The translations under genes and the position numbers were made by a program. Positions 42,375 through 50,926 of a DNA stretch of 64,000 bases are shown here, piece by piece. Numbering within the stretch: position 1 is the first letter of the stretch; every line of letters starts with the position of its first letter. Location of the stretch: positions 1 through 64,000 of the forward strand of contig NZ_CP108515.1 of NCBI RefSeq assembly GCF_035989305.1. Reading direction: 5' to 3'. Source of the stretch: Streptomyces sp. NBC_01233 (GTDB taxonomy: Bacteria; Actinomycetota; Actinomycetes; Streptomycetales; Streptomycetaceae). The notes beneath the pieces are model-generated. The model had not been told where the DNA came from. It was given only the letters and a program-made list of their open reading frames with translations, and did not search any database.

Positions 42375-43475
42375 GTGAATGATGACTTCGGGAGCAGTTA
42401 TCTGGAGCGCTCCTGGGAGGCCCCGGAAGACGTGATCCTTCGGCGTGAGTTGGTGCGCACGCCGGGCCTGCAGCCGGAGGATCTTGGCGTGCTGGCGGAG
42501 TTGCTGCTCCGGGACCCTCGTCTTCCATCGACCATGGAGGCGATCCGCAAGGACCTCCAAGCCCGGGGCTGGAAGATGGGTAAGGACCGGTACAACGCGA
42601 TCGCGGGCCGACTGACCAAGGCCGGCCAGCTCGCCCGGATCTCCGTGTACGACGAGGTCGCCCAGCGCCCGACCTGGATCACTCGGGTCTACCGAAACCC
42701 GGCCAACAACCAGCAGTACATCGATCTCGGCCTCACCGTATCCTTGCAGGTAAGCGCCGCAAAGCGGGAAACCAGCGATCCGGGGCCGGAGGCGGAACCC
42801 GAACCGCTGGAAACCCGCGTTTCGCCTGCTCCGAGGCGGAATACGGGAAACCCGCCATCCGGATCCGGATGGCGGAAAACCCGCGATCTGGAAACCCGCG
42901 TTTCGCCTGCTCGGAGGCGGATTGCGGGAAACCCGCGATTCGACGTCCACCCCCCACTCCCCCCGGGGGAGGAGGATTCCTCCCCCCCCTACCCCCTCAC
43001 CGCGGGGTCCCTGCCATCGCAGCGGAAGGAAGCGCAGGAGTTCTCCCTTGAGGAGATCCGGTCTGCTGAGGACTTCCTGCAGCAGATGCAGCAGTGGCAG
43101 GCAGGGCTGGCGACTGCGCGCAAGAGCGCTCCGAAGCTGCTGTCGGCGATGCGAGCGCAGGGCTGGCCGGCGCTGACGGCCATGGACGACTGCCAGCGCC
43201 GGATGCTGGAGGACGAGATCTTCAAGAACACCACCGGTGCGGCTTCGTGGGTGAAGTGTCTGCCCTTGTGGGTGGCGGACCTGCGCCGCTACCGCGCTCC
43301 GGCCCCAGCACCAGCTACACAGCCGGGACCGGCGCCGCAGGACCTCGCTGGGCTGCGGGCGGTCTGCCCGGCATGCGATCAGTACGGCTGGGCCGTGGAC
43401 GGCGACGACGACGGCCCGATGCGCCGTTGCAGTCATCCGGGCATCACGGTCGGCACCATCAAGGAGCTGCGGTGA
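42375..43475 (+). CDS. Rep1-like replication initiator carrying iterons
   Basis: Encodes 366 residues from GTG 42375. The N-terminal ~120 residues are a winged-helix DNA-binding domain (VILRRELVRTPGLQPEDLGV, EAIRKDLQARGWKMGKDRYN, AIAGRLTKAGQLARISVYDE). Residues ~140-200 are encoded by repeated DNA and are Pro/Arg-rich. The C-terminal part is helical and ends in a zinc-type motif (AVCPACDQYGWAV). The stop overlaps the helicase gene start as GTGA. This two-gene layout is that of rep1/rep2 of pSLA2-type linear plasmids, where the origin lies inside rep1. Identification is by organisation and fold. Confidence 0.7.
   Translation: MNDDFGSSYLERSWEAPEDVILRRELVRTPGLQPEDLGVLAELLLRDPRLPSTMEAIRKDLQARGWKMGKDRYNAIAGRLTKAGQLARISVYDEVAQRPTWITRVYRNPANNQQYIDLGLTVSLQVSAAKRETSDPGPEAEPEPLETRVSPAPRRNTGNPPSGSGWRKTRDLETRVSPARRRIAGNPRFDVHPPLPPGEEDSSPPYPLTAGSLPSQRKEAQEFSLEEIRSAEDFLQQMQQWQAGLATARKSAPKLLSAMRAQGWPALTAMDDCQRRMLEDEIFKNTTGAASWVKCLPLWVADLRRYRAPAPAPATQPGPAPQDLAGLRAVCPACDQYGWAVDGDDDGPMRRCSHPGITVGTIKELR
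42767..42936. repeat. Iterons inside rep1 (candidate replication origin)
   Basis: GGAAACCCGC occurs at 42809-42818, 42846-42855, 42890-42899 and 42927-42936, with close variants at 42767-42776 (GGAAACCAGC) and 42874-42884 (GGAAAACCCGC). A longer direct repeat starting CTGGAAACCCGCGTTTCGCC runs from 42807 and again from 42888, 81 bp apart. GCCATCCGGATCCGGATGGC (42854-42873) is a perfect palindrome between them. The array lies in the coding region of rep1. Confidence 0.8.
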
Positions 43476-44845
43476 ACGCTTTCGACCTGGACGTTCCCGC
43501 GCGGCAGCCGGACGGATCCATGGCCGCGAGCACTGAGGCCGAAACGGCTGTACTGGGCGCCTGCCTGACGGCTACGCCGGCCTACGACCCAGTGGCGGCC
43601 GCCGCATCCGTCCTGAGTGACGGCGGTGACTGGTACCACCCTCACCACGAGACGATCTGGCGGGCGATTCTGGCCCTGCATGGCCAAAGCAAACCCACCG
43701 GTGTGCCGATGGTCGAGGCCGAGTTGCGCCGGAGCGGTGACCTGGAACGCATCGGTGGAGCCGTTCGGTTGTCGGAGATCGCCACCCAGGCGTGCACTTC
43801 TGTCGAGGCAGCGCACTATGCTGAACTCGTCCACGGCTATGCCCGCCTGCGCCGCTATCAGCAGGCCCTATTGCGCGGAATGCAGACGGCCCGTCAGACC
43901 GACCCTGCTGCCGTAACCGACGCGATCACCGCGCACCAGGCCGAGCTGGAGCACCTCGCCGCCGACCAAAGCGTCGACAAGGGGCTCTTCGAACGGTTCG
44001 GCGACTGTCTGCAACAGCACCTGACCAGCCTGGAGACCGCGATTGAGGCGGCGGCCGTCACCGGACTCACCGAACTCGACCAGGCCCTCAAGATGCAGCC
44101 AGGGAACATCGTCGTGGTGGCCGGGCGGCCGGCCATGGGCAAATCGGCGATAACACTGGGCATCGCGCTGGCCAATTCCCATTCCGGTAGGACCACCCTC
44201 GTGCACAGCCTGGAGATGGGCCGCAACGAGGTCACCAACCGGGTGCTCGCCAACCGGGCCCGCGTCAACCTGCACCGCCTCATGGAGGGCGGGCCGGCCG
44301 TTACCGACGACGACTGGACGCGCATCGCCCTGCGCCTCCCCGGCCTATCGGCACTGCCGCTGTGGATGGACTACACCCCCCGCGTCACCCCAGGCCTGAT
44401 CCGCACCCGCATCAAGGCCCTGTCCCGGCAGACGGGTCAAGCACCCCTGGTCATTGTGGACTACGTCCAGCTCATGTACACCGACCAACGCACCACCCGG
44501 CAGAGCCCCTATGAACGTGTCAGCGAAGTGAGCCGCGAATTGAAGATCATCGCCGAGGAGACCGGTGCTGTCATCATCTGCTGCGCCCATCTCAACCGCG
44601 GCTCGGAACACCGGGACGGCAAGAAGCCGCAGGTGTTCGACTTGCGTGACTCAGGGCAGCTCGAGCAGGATGCCAGCGGCATCGTCCTGCTACACCGCGA
44701 GGACGCATACGAGCCCGACAGTCCCCGCGCAGGGGAGAGCGATCTGATCCTCGCCAAGAATCGCAATGGCCCCACCTGTTCGATCACTGTCGCGCACCAG
44801 TTCCACTACTCCCGCCTGCGGGACATGACCCGTAGTACCGAATAA
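43472..44845 (+). CDS. Rep2-like replicative helicase (DnaB family)
   Basis: Encodes 457 residues from GTG 43472, overlapping the rep1 stop. The N-terminal domain matches DnaB_N (STEAETAVLGACLTA, HHETIWRAILALHGQ). The RecA-like core has Walker A GRPAMGKSAITLGIALA (about 219-235), Walker B PLVIVDYVQLMYTD and the C-terminal DSGQLEQDASGIVLLHRED plus the AKNRNGPTCSITVAHQ region. This is a complete hexameric 5'-3' helicase. It is probably loaded by Rep1 at the iterons in the preceding gene to start bidirectional plasmid replication. Confidence 0.9.
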   Translation: MNAFDLDVPARQPDGSMAASTEAETAVLGACLTATPAYDPVAAAASVLSDGGDWYHPHHETIWRAILALHGQSKPTGVPMVEAELRRSGDLERIGGAVRLSEIATQACTSVEAAHYAELVHGYARLRRYQQALLRGMQTARQTDPAAVTDAITAHQAELEHLAADQSVDKGLFERFGDCLQQHLTSLETAIEAAAVTGLTELDQALKMQPGNIVVVAGRPAMGKSAITLGIALANSHSGRTTLVHSLEMGRNEVTNRVLANRARVNLHRLMEGGPAVTDDDWTRIALRLPGLSALPLWMDYTPRVTPGLIRTRIKALSRQTGQAPLVIVDYVQLMYTDQRTTRQSPYERVSEVSRELKIIAEETGAVIICCAHLNRGSEHRDGKKPQVFDLRDSGQLEQDASGIVLLHREDAYEPDSPRAGESDLILAKNRNGPTCSITVAHQFHYSRLRDMTRSTE

Positions 44846-45751
44846 GTCTTGTGTAGCGTCTCAAATCCAGCTTCATAATCTCACCGCCCGCTTCATATCG
44901 ACTGCACTCTATGAAGCGGGCCGTGAGACACCGCAGGTCACTGGCCTGCCCGGTCCGGCGGGGCATCGGTGCCCCGGAGGAAATGCACCAGCCGCTGAGA
45001 CAGCCGCAGATGAAGCGTCGTGAGACACCGCGAGAAGCCGCAGGTCACGGCCTCGGTGTATGCAGCGAAGCGCGAGATCCTACATTTTCGTTTAGGGTCT
45101 CAAATTTCGTGGCCAAATCTCATCAGCGATGGCCAAGCGATGACCTATCTGACACGAATCTGAGACTGGCAGGTCAAGCCGCTCTTCGTATGGGTGATTG
45201 GGCTCCGATGCTGGTGCCCTGGTGGAAAACTCGCTGACACCGTGGGCTCACGGGGCATCGCCCTCCGAAACGGCCCAACAGGACTACAGGCACCGAGGGA
45301 TCCCCGAACGGGACTGGCTGATCGAGTATTATGTCCACCGCCGCCGAACTGCCGAACCCTGCCCGACCTCGCCGGGGAGACCGGCATGAGCACCGCGAAC
45401 AGGGCCCGATGGGCCCATACCCACAGCGGAGCCAGCCACTACACCGCTCTCCGCACCTCCGACCGGGCCCGCAGACCTCCCCGCAATGCTCAACGTGGCA
45501 CGACCATGAAGCTGACCCGCTTCGGAGAGCGCGCCGTCACGGCAGCCCGGAAGATTGCGGCTGAGTTGCACGGCGCCAAAGTCCAACAGCAGAGGGGTAG
45601 GACGGCGCTGAACACAAGCGTGGACGGGACCGAGTGCCAGCCTGTCTGCGCAGAACGGAGGCCAGACGGTGATCTCCCTCCAGCGTCTCGAGATGGCGGG
45701 ATCGGCGGGCGGGCGGACTGAGTTGGACGTTGGCAGCCGTCTCTGGCCGGT
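44846..45751. other. Non-coding region with dyad, direct repeats and a gene relic
   Basis: GCCCGCTTCATA (44886-44897) pairs with TATGAAGCGGGC (44910-44921), a likely terminator or operator after the helicase. GTGAGACACCGC occurs twice (about 44923 and 45020) and GTCTCAAAT twice (about 44858 and 45099). A protein-like relic reading HRGIPERDWLIEYYVHRRRT appears near 45290-45350 but cannot be extended. Confidence 0.5.
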
Positions 45752-46054
45752 CTACAGGGCGAAGTCGCTGCGGCGGGTCCAGCTGACGGGGTTGCGCCAG
45801 AGATCGGCCTTGGCGGCGGGCCAGTCCATCTGCCATCCAAGCCGAAGCCCGCGTGCTCCCCAGCCGTCCGGCTGCGCGTCTGGGATCTCGAGTCCCGCCG
45901 CGTGCGCGGCGAGCGCGGCGTCGTAGACCTCCTGCGCGCGACGCAGAGCCGCGGCCGGGGAGTCGGCGACCCCAGTGAAGACGTGTAAGCCGCGCCGGGC
46001 CGGGTCGGTGGTGTCGTGTATGGGGACGTCGACCACATGGATGCGCGGGTGCAT
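45752..46054 (-). CDS. Hypothetical protein
   Basis: Encodes 100 residues from ATG 46054 with GAGGAG nine bases upstream; the frame is open to 46117. It reads RIHVVDVPIHDTTDPARRGL, AALRRAQEVYDAALAAHAAG and RLGWQMDWPAAKADLWRNPV. Composition is normal and the two halves look like a strand-helix unit followed by a Trp-rich tail. No family is recognised. It is isolated, with non-coding DNA on both sides. Confidence 0.55.
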   Translation of the reverse strand: MHPRIHVVDVPIHDTTDPARRGLHVFTGVADSPAAALRRAQEVYDAALAAHAAGLEIPDAQPDGWGARGLRLGWQMDWPAAKADLWRNPVSWTRRSDFAL

Positions 46055-47868
46055 GACGTCCAGCTCCTCTCGATCTTTGGTGGTGCGGACTGCCGCGACC
46101 ACCCCGGCCTTTGTCAACGGGGGAGACCGGGGCGAACGCGGCGTCCTTCACGCCAGTGGGGCCGGGCCAAAGCTCCGGGTGAAATGTGATCTGGCTCTGG
46201 GGATCACCAGCGCGCTGTGTGGAGGGTGCTGCGACGCGCGGCGATGCCGTCGTCTCCGCAGCCCGACAAATACGGGCATGGCGGTGATCGGTAGGCGCGT
46301 CCTTGCTGCACATACGAGGCCGTCCGCCTGATGAGCGTCTTCACCGCCGTGGCGCGCTGACAGGGTGAGGGTCGCAGGTGAGCACCCGGGCGCTCAGGCT
46401 CGACCGATCGCTATCGGAGGTGAGCGCGCCAGCCTCGGGTGAGCGTCGTGAGCGTCACCGGTGCCCTCGGCGGTCGGTCCCTTGCTTTCAGGGTCTCTTC
46501 ATGCGCGGCGCCTACCTGGCAGTCCCGGTTGTGTTCGGCCCGGCCGGGGAGTTGCTCCGATCCGCCTTCGCGGTTGGGAGCCGGCGAAACCACTGCGTCT
46601 TCGGTGAGCGGTGGTATGTCAGGCTGCTCGTGTGCTGTCGGCGAGGTAACGGTGCCGCGAGCGGGCACGTGCTCCGATGTGATGGGGAAGTCGCGCGTCG
46701 AGCCAAAAGGGCCCGCGTCAGCCGGTGCTGGCCGGTACCGGCTGACGGATCCAATGCCCTCTCCCAGGGGGTACCCATCGCGGCAGCCCACGCCCACCAC
46801 AGCGGCCGGCAGTGGCCGACGCGCGCAGCCGCTCCCCCCGGAGAGGCTGGGCGGCCCACCGGTTGGATACACTCCGTTATCCGCTGGACTGGCATATGAC
46901 CGCAACAGTGGACAAACGACTATCACCCGGATGGCGTAGTTCGGCTCGTTGGGCTGTTTGTCCGGATACCCATGGGGCTGCGGGGTCGACGCAGGCGGGC
47001 GTGGCAAGAGCACCCGGGGTGTGAAGTTGGCGCTCGTGAGGTCGTGCCGCACCCGGCGTCACACCGATCGGGTGGTGCGGCGGCCGGGGCGTTGCTGCCC
47101 CTCGCTCTGACGTCGTGGGGCCTTCTATTCCGCTGGAGCGTCCGTCGTCCTCTCACAAGGGGGAGAGAACCTGGGCACTATGCGGGGCTCGAGCCCCGAA
47201 AGCCCAGAGGCTCGACCGGTCCGTCGAGTTCACTGACCCGGCGCCCCCGCTGGGGACATAGCCATCCCCACCGTCCGCCTGTACGCGTTGTCCAGGTGTG
47301 CCTCCTCGGTACGCGCTCGAGCGTGCGCCGACCTCGTCGCGTGCCACCGGGTAGCGTTCGCCGCCACGACGCGCCCCCGCTGTGCGGACGAGGTGATCGA
47401 GGTTTGCGTACGACGCTGGACGGGAGGCAACGCCGCAGCTTCCACGATCTGCTCGTCGAACTGCGGGGCTCGGTCTCGGCCGGCCACCTCGTGGGCCGAC
47501 CACTACCGCGCCCGCCACGTTCAGGGGCAGGTCCGCCCGGCTTGACGTCGCGACGGACGTACTCTGCGCTGTAGCCCCACCCGCGGCCGCGGCGCGCAAG
47601 CATGAGCGCGACGCCCACGGCGGTCGCAACCGACGGCGGGTGACGGCAATCGCGGCGACTCTACTGGGGCGTGCTCGCCCGAGCTCGGGGCTCGGGCCAG
47701 CACCAAACAACGTCCATCGGCTCGAGCGGCACCCCAGGGCCGACCGGGCCTACGCGGCCCCCGTCCGGGACTACGGAGCGTGACCGCATGTACGTCGCGA
47801 ACGGGGCACGAAGGTGCTGCACGTGTTTCTACAGGTGCACCTGCTGCGTGGGAGGCCTGCCGGTGCGT
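46055..47868. other. Long stretch without a convincing gene
   Basis: About 1.8 kb with many short overlapping frames but none of protein-like composition or with a good ribosome site. It contains one orphan copy of the shared leader (46934-46834, minus) followed on that strand by a hairpin, CGTCAGCCGGT (46716-46726) with ACCGGCTGACG (46737-46747). It may be a decayed gene region. Confidence 0.5.
46834..46934 (-). promoter_or_regulatory. Shared two-block leader element, copy 2 (orphan)
   Basis: Minus strand: CCATCCGGGTGAT (46934-46922), then 71 nt from CCAT to the start of GGTGGGCCGCCCAGCC, then CTCTCCGGGGGG. No gene follows within 300 nt, but a terminator-like hairpin does (46747-46716), so it could be a relic or yield a short RNA. 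Confidence 0.65.
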
Positions 47869-47966
47869 CCATTCGGGTGATGTGGGGGGAGCACCCCTAG
47901 AGATGCCGTCCGACGTGGGTGCTTACTAATTGCGAACCGGCGGGTCGCCCATCCCATCTCCGGGAG
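47869..47966 (+). promoter_or_regulatory. Shared two-block leader element, copy 3 (upstream of secreted protein)
   Basis: CCATTCGGGTGATG begins at 47869; AACCGGCGGGTCGCCCATCC begins at 47935, followed by CATCTCCGGGAG. Spacing from CCAT to GGCGGG is 70 nt. The element ends 161 bp before ATG 48127. Confidence 0.7.
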
Positions 47967-48126
47967 CTCGGTTGCGACCCGTTCCGTTCGTTATTCCCAG
48001 CATGTGAACTGCTGGACGATCAGGGCGAGTTCCAGTTCCCACAGCAGCTTCTGGACAGAGCGGGGTGCCACTCCCGTCGGTCGCCCCTGCAATCAGGCGC
48101 GTTCATCACCCTCCAGGGAGTTCATC

Positions 48127-48534
48127 ATGAACCGTTCCCGCCTTGCCGCCGCTACTGTCACTGCTGCCATGGCGTTGGCTGCCGCGGTGGGCATCGCCCC
48201 CCTTGCCGCTGCGGCTCCCGCCGCCGCGGCCGCCTCGGCCTGTGTCAACGACCTCGAGGCCGCCCAGGCGACCAACGACGCGGCGATCGCTGCCGACCAG
48301 GTCAACGACACGGCGACCGCCCGCACCTACAACCTGGCCACCGCCACCTCGCTCGTCGCGGCAATGGGCGACTGCGCCGGGCAGCCGCCAGTGGTGGGAG
48401 CCAACGTCCTCACCGCCTCCGCGAGCAACGCGGTCGCCCTCGTGTACAACCTGCTGGGCGCCTCGGGAGCGGCTCTGGCCTCCGAGCAGGCGACCGCGTC
48501 CGCGCTCACCCAGGCGCTGGCTGTCGCGACCTGA
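48127..48534 (+). CDS. Small secreted Ala-rich protein
   Basis: Encodes 135 residues from ATG 48127 with GGGAG upstream. The N-terminus is a Sec signal peptide: basic NRSR, a long hydrophobic run (LAAATVTAAMALAAAVGIAP) and an AAA-type cleavage region near residue 30. The mature part has two cysteines (SACVNDLEAA and GDCAGQPP), probably one disulphide, and is otherwise Ala/Thr/Val-rich and helical. No family is recognised. A degenerate relative of its 5' end appears at about 57691 behind another leader copy. Confidence 0.7.
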   Translation: MNRSRLAAATVTAAMALAAAVGIAPLAAAAPAAAAASACVNDLEAAQATNDAAIAADQVNDTATARTYNLATATSLVAAMGDCAGQPPVVGANVLTASASNAVALVYNLLGASGAALASEQATASALTQALAVAT

Positions 48535-49030
48535 CGGATCGCAGGCCGGAACCACTGAGCAGGGCGGCCTGCCTCTCCACCCCGGCGGCGGCGGGACTCC
48601 GCCGTCGCCGGACCACAAGGCGTCCCTTCCAGCCGGCCACCCGCCGTCTCCGTCTCCCCGGGCGGGGGTGGCCGGCGCGGGCGACGCGGCGAGCGCGCCC
48701 CTCATACCAGAGGTACCGAGAGGCGTAGGCAACCGCGGTCGGTCCACGGACAGAGCGCGGGGAATTCGGTTCCGGGGGCGACGCTTGGCTCCTTTCCTCA
48801 CACGACGAGGTCACAATGCTGGTTTCCCATTTCTACAGGTCCCTGTCCAGGACCTGTTTCCTGGTCTCCCGGTGCCTGATTCCCGGACGTGCTTTCTTCC
48901 GTCCGCGATGAAGGAGTAGAAGCCGCCACGTGCGGCGGAATGTGCGGCCACGAAGCTCAGAGCCGACAACAGTAGAAGCCGGGCAGGAGTGCGTTCACCC
49001 CGGGCCGCCACCTCGACACAGGAGCCGGAT
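48535..49030. other. Intergenic region upstream of the polyketide genes
   Basis: No convincing gene. It should contain the promoter of the small DUF5988 gene and the ketosynthase. Confidence 0.4.
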
Positions 49031-49240
49031 ATGCCTGAAATGATAAGCGTGATGCTTACCGGAGGGCCGGACTGGGCTCCCGAGGTCTGGGAAGTTCAGT
49101 CAGTGGAAGACGAGCCGAAGGTCAAAATCCTGTGCGGGAATGCCTACGAGCATTTCGAGTTCTCAGGATCCTGCGCCGGACGTGAAGGTGAGCAGCGGCC
49201 GGTGTACCGCTGGTGCTGCCGCACCTATGTGGCCGAATAG
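49031..49240 (+). CDS. DUF5988-family small protein
   Basis: Encodes 69 residues from ATG 49031 with AGGAG upstream. It reads SVMLTGGPDWAPEVWEVQSV, KVKILCGNAYEHFEFSG and VYRWCCRTYVAE. The GGP near the start, the 'K(I/V)...N.YEHFE' centre and the C-terminal 'RTYVAE' are the DUF5988 signature. Members are small companions of NRPS, PKS and other biosynthetic clusters in actinomycetes; their role is unknown. It lies 92 bp before the leader peptide of the ketosynthase gene and is probably co-transcribed. Confidence 0.75.
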   Translation: MPEMISVMLTGGPDWAPEVWEVQSVEDEPKVKILCGNAYEHFEFSGSCAGREGEQRPVYRWCCRTYVAE

Positions 49241-49331
49241 GCCGGCTGGCCGGCGAGGAAGATCAACGGGCCGAGCTCCGGCACGGTGACCCATCATAGC
49301 CGCCCTTGACTGATCCTGAAGGGGAATCCCG

Positions 49332-49367
49332 ATGAAGAATCCATTGTCACCTGCGAGTGACTCATGA
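49332..49367 (+). CDS. Eleven-codon leader peptide coupled to the ketosynthase
   Basis: ATG 49332, preceded by AAGGGG, encodes MKNPLSPASDS and stops at TGA 49365-49367. The stop overlaps the ketosynthase ATG (49364-49366) as ATGA. The ketosynthase start itself has no good ribosome site, so it may be translated by reinitiation after this peptide. Confidence 0.5.
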   Translation: MKNPLSPASDS

Positions 49368-50680
49368 CCAGGCGGAACAGGCGACGCGGGCGGGACGCCG
49401 TAGTCACCGGAATCGGACTTTGCCTTCCAGGCACCCAGTCCCCGGTCCTCACCGCCGACGAACTCTGGGAGGTGGCCAGTACCGGAACGTCGTGCCTTGT
49501 CAAAAAGGGCGTCTACTACGGCAGCGTGAACCTGTCGAAAGAAACGTTTGAGGAACGAGTGGTCGGCGTTCCCGACTTCTTCTCCCGCCATTACACGAAC
49601 GCCCATCGCTTCGGGCTGGTGTCGCTAGCACAGGCGTGTGCGGACGCGGGGCTTGATGTGCACCGCGATCTCGAAACGGCCGCCGTCCTGGTCGGCCGCG
49701 GGGGTGTGGATGCAAACATCGACAGCTACCTCGCCGTCCTACGGGCCGACCCCGCGACCCTCCCCGTTGCCGAGGCGATGGAGATGTTCGTCGCGGCGGA
49801 GCAGTCGGTCACCCCCTCGGACGTGGCTCTGGTCCAGGGCGCGCTCACGCGGTCCAAGGGCGCCAACTTTACCGTGTCGTGTGGCTGCGCGTCCTCCGCC
49901 CTTCAGATCGGCAATGCCCAACGCATGATCGCCTCGGGTGAGACCGAGATCGCCGTGGTGACCGGGGTGGACGTCTTCAGCGTTCCCCTCATCCACAACA
50001 TCCAGCGTCTGCTGAGCGGAGCCCAGCAGACGTACGACGCCATGCGGTCCCAGGACATGCCCGCCCTCCTGCCGTCATTCGAATCCCTGATGCGTCCTTA
50101 CGACCGGCGCGCCGACTGCATCAACCATGGCGAAGGGTCCGCGACCATCGTCCTTGAGAGCCGAGACCACGCCTTCGCACGGGACGCTCGCCTCTACGGC
50201 CAAGTCCTTGCTCAGGCAACCACCCGGGACGGGCTGGCCAATCCGCTGGCCTGCGACGACACCGGAAAGGCGCTGGTGTCCGCGGTGCGGCGGTGCCTCG
50301 GCGACACCTGGGAGATCGACCAGGTGCCCTATGTCCACGGCGGCAGCGACGGCAACGCGGTGGTCACGACGTTCGAGGCCAACGCCATCAGGGAGCTGTA
50401 CGGTCCCGCGTCACGTGATCTGCTCATGTCCTCCCAGGAAGGCTGCTTCGGCCACAACGGTGCACCCGCGGGCTGCCTCGGGGTGGCCCTCACCCTGCTG
50501 ATGATGAACCACGGCCAGGTATGTCCCACCGCCAACTGCGAGGAACCTGCGGACAACCTCACGTTCGACCCGGTGCCGGGGACGGCTACTCGTTCCCTCG
50601 ACTTCGACTATGCCCTGAGCTTCAACTACCAGGTCGGCGGAGTGAAGAGCGCCATCCTGTTGGGCAGTCCCGAGGTCTGA
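49364..50680 (+). CDS. Stand-alone beta-ketoacyl synthase
   Basis: Encodes 438 residues, the normal length of a KAS/KS. It starts with the thiolase-fold strand AVVTGIGLCLPGTQSPVLTA. The nucleophile region is FTVSCGCASSALQIGNAQRM (cysteines near 173 and 175), and the two histidine motifs are PYVHGGSDGN and CFGHNGAPAG. The Cys-His-His triad is thus present but its contexts (SCGCASS, HGGSDG) differ from modular PKS KS domains. It may condense the starter unit or the final chain, working with the PKS encoded 247 bp downstream. FabF/KAS-like type II KS is the alternative label. Confidence 0.8.
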   Translation: MTRRNRRRGRDAVVTGIGLCLPGTQSPVLTADELWEVASTGTSCLVKKGVYYGSVNLSKETFEERVVGVPDFFSRHYTNAHRFGLVSLAQACADAGLDVHRDLETAAVLVGRGGVDANIDSYLAVLRADPATLPVAEAMEMFVAAEQSVTPSDVALVQGALTRSKGANFTVSCGCASSALQIGNAQRMIASGETEIAVVTGVDVFSVPLIHNIQRLLSGAQQTYDAMRSQDMPALLPSFESLMRPYDRRADCINHGEGSATIVLESRDHAFARDARLYGQVLAQATTRDGLANPLACDDTGKALVSAVRRCLGDTWEIDQVPYVHGGSDGNAVVTTFEANAIRELYGPASRDLLMSSQEGCFGHNGAPAGCLGVALTLLMMNHGQVCPTANCEEPADNLTFDPVPGTATRSLDFDYALSFNYQVGGVKSAILLGSPEV

Positions 50681-50926
50681 GGGCTTCCCGGCCAGACCCA
50701 CTGAGCTGCTCGCGGGCCCGTCACCGATCCGAAGCCGGCGGCGGCCCCGCGGGAGCACGAGGTCCTGTCAGTTCCCCGTGATTCCGCGCAGACGCGGCCC
50801 GGAGGGACGTCTCCGCCTGCGGGCTCGCGTTTTCACCGCGCCCAGCCGTGTGGCACACCTCCTTCTCCTCCAACTCCCCAAGCTCCTCGAACCACATGCA
50901 TCCGCTCTTCTCACAAGGAGACTCCC

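Noticed and set aside
42767..42936. CRISPR array in the rep1 repeats
   Set aside because: Repeats are 10-11 bp with irregular spacing and lie in a coding frame; iterons fit better.
45194..45721. 175-codon plus frame
   Set aside because: Only a ~20-residue piece near 45300 looks protein-like, in a different frame from the proposed start; treated as a gene relic.
46330..47868. Many 60-210 codon frames on both strands in this stretch
   Set aside because: None has protein-like composition, a ribosome site or a recognisable motif; GC-rich DNA yields such frames by chance.
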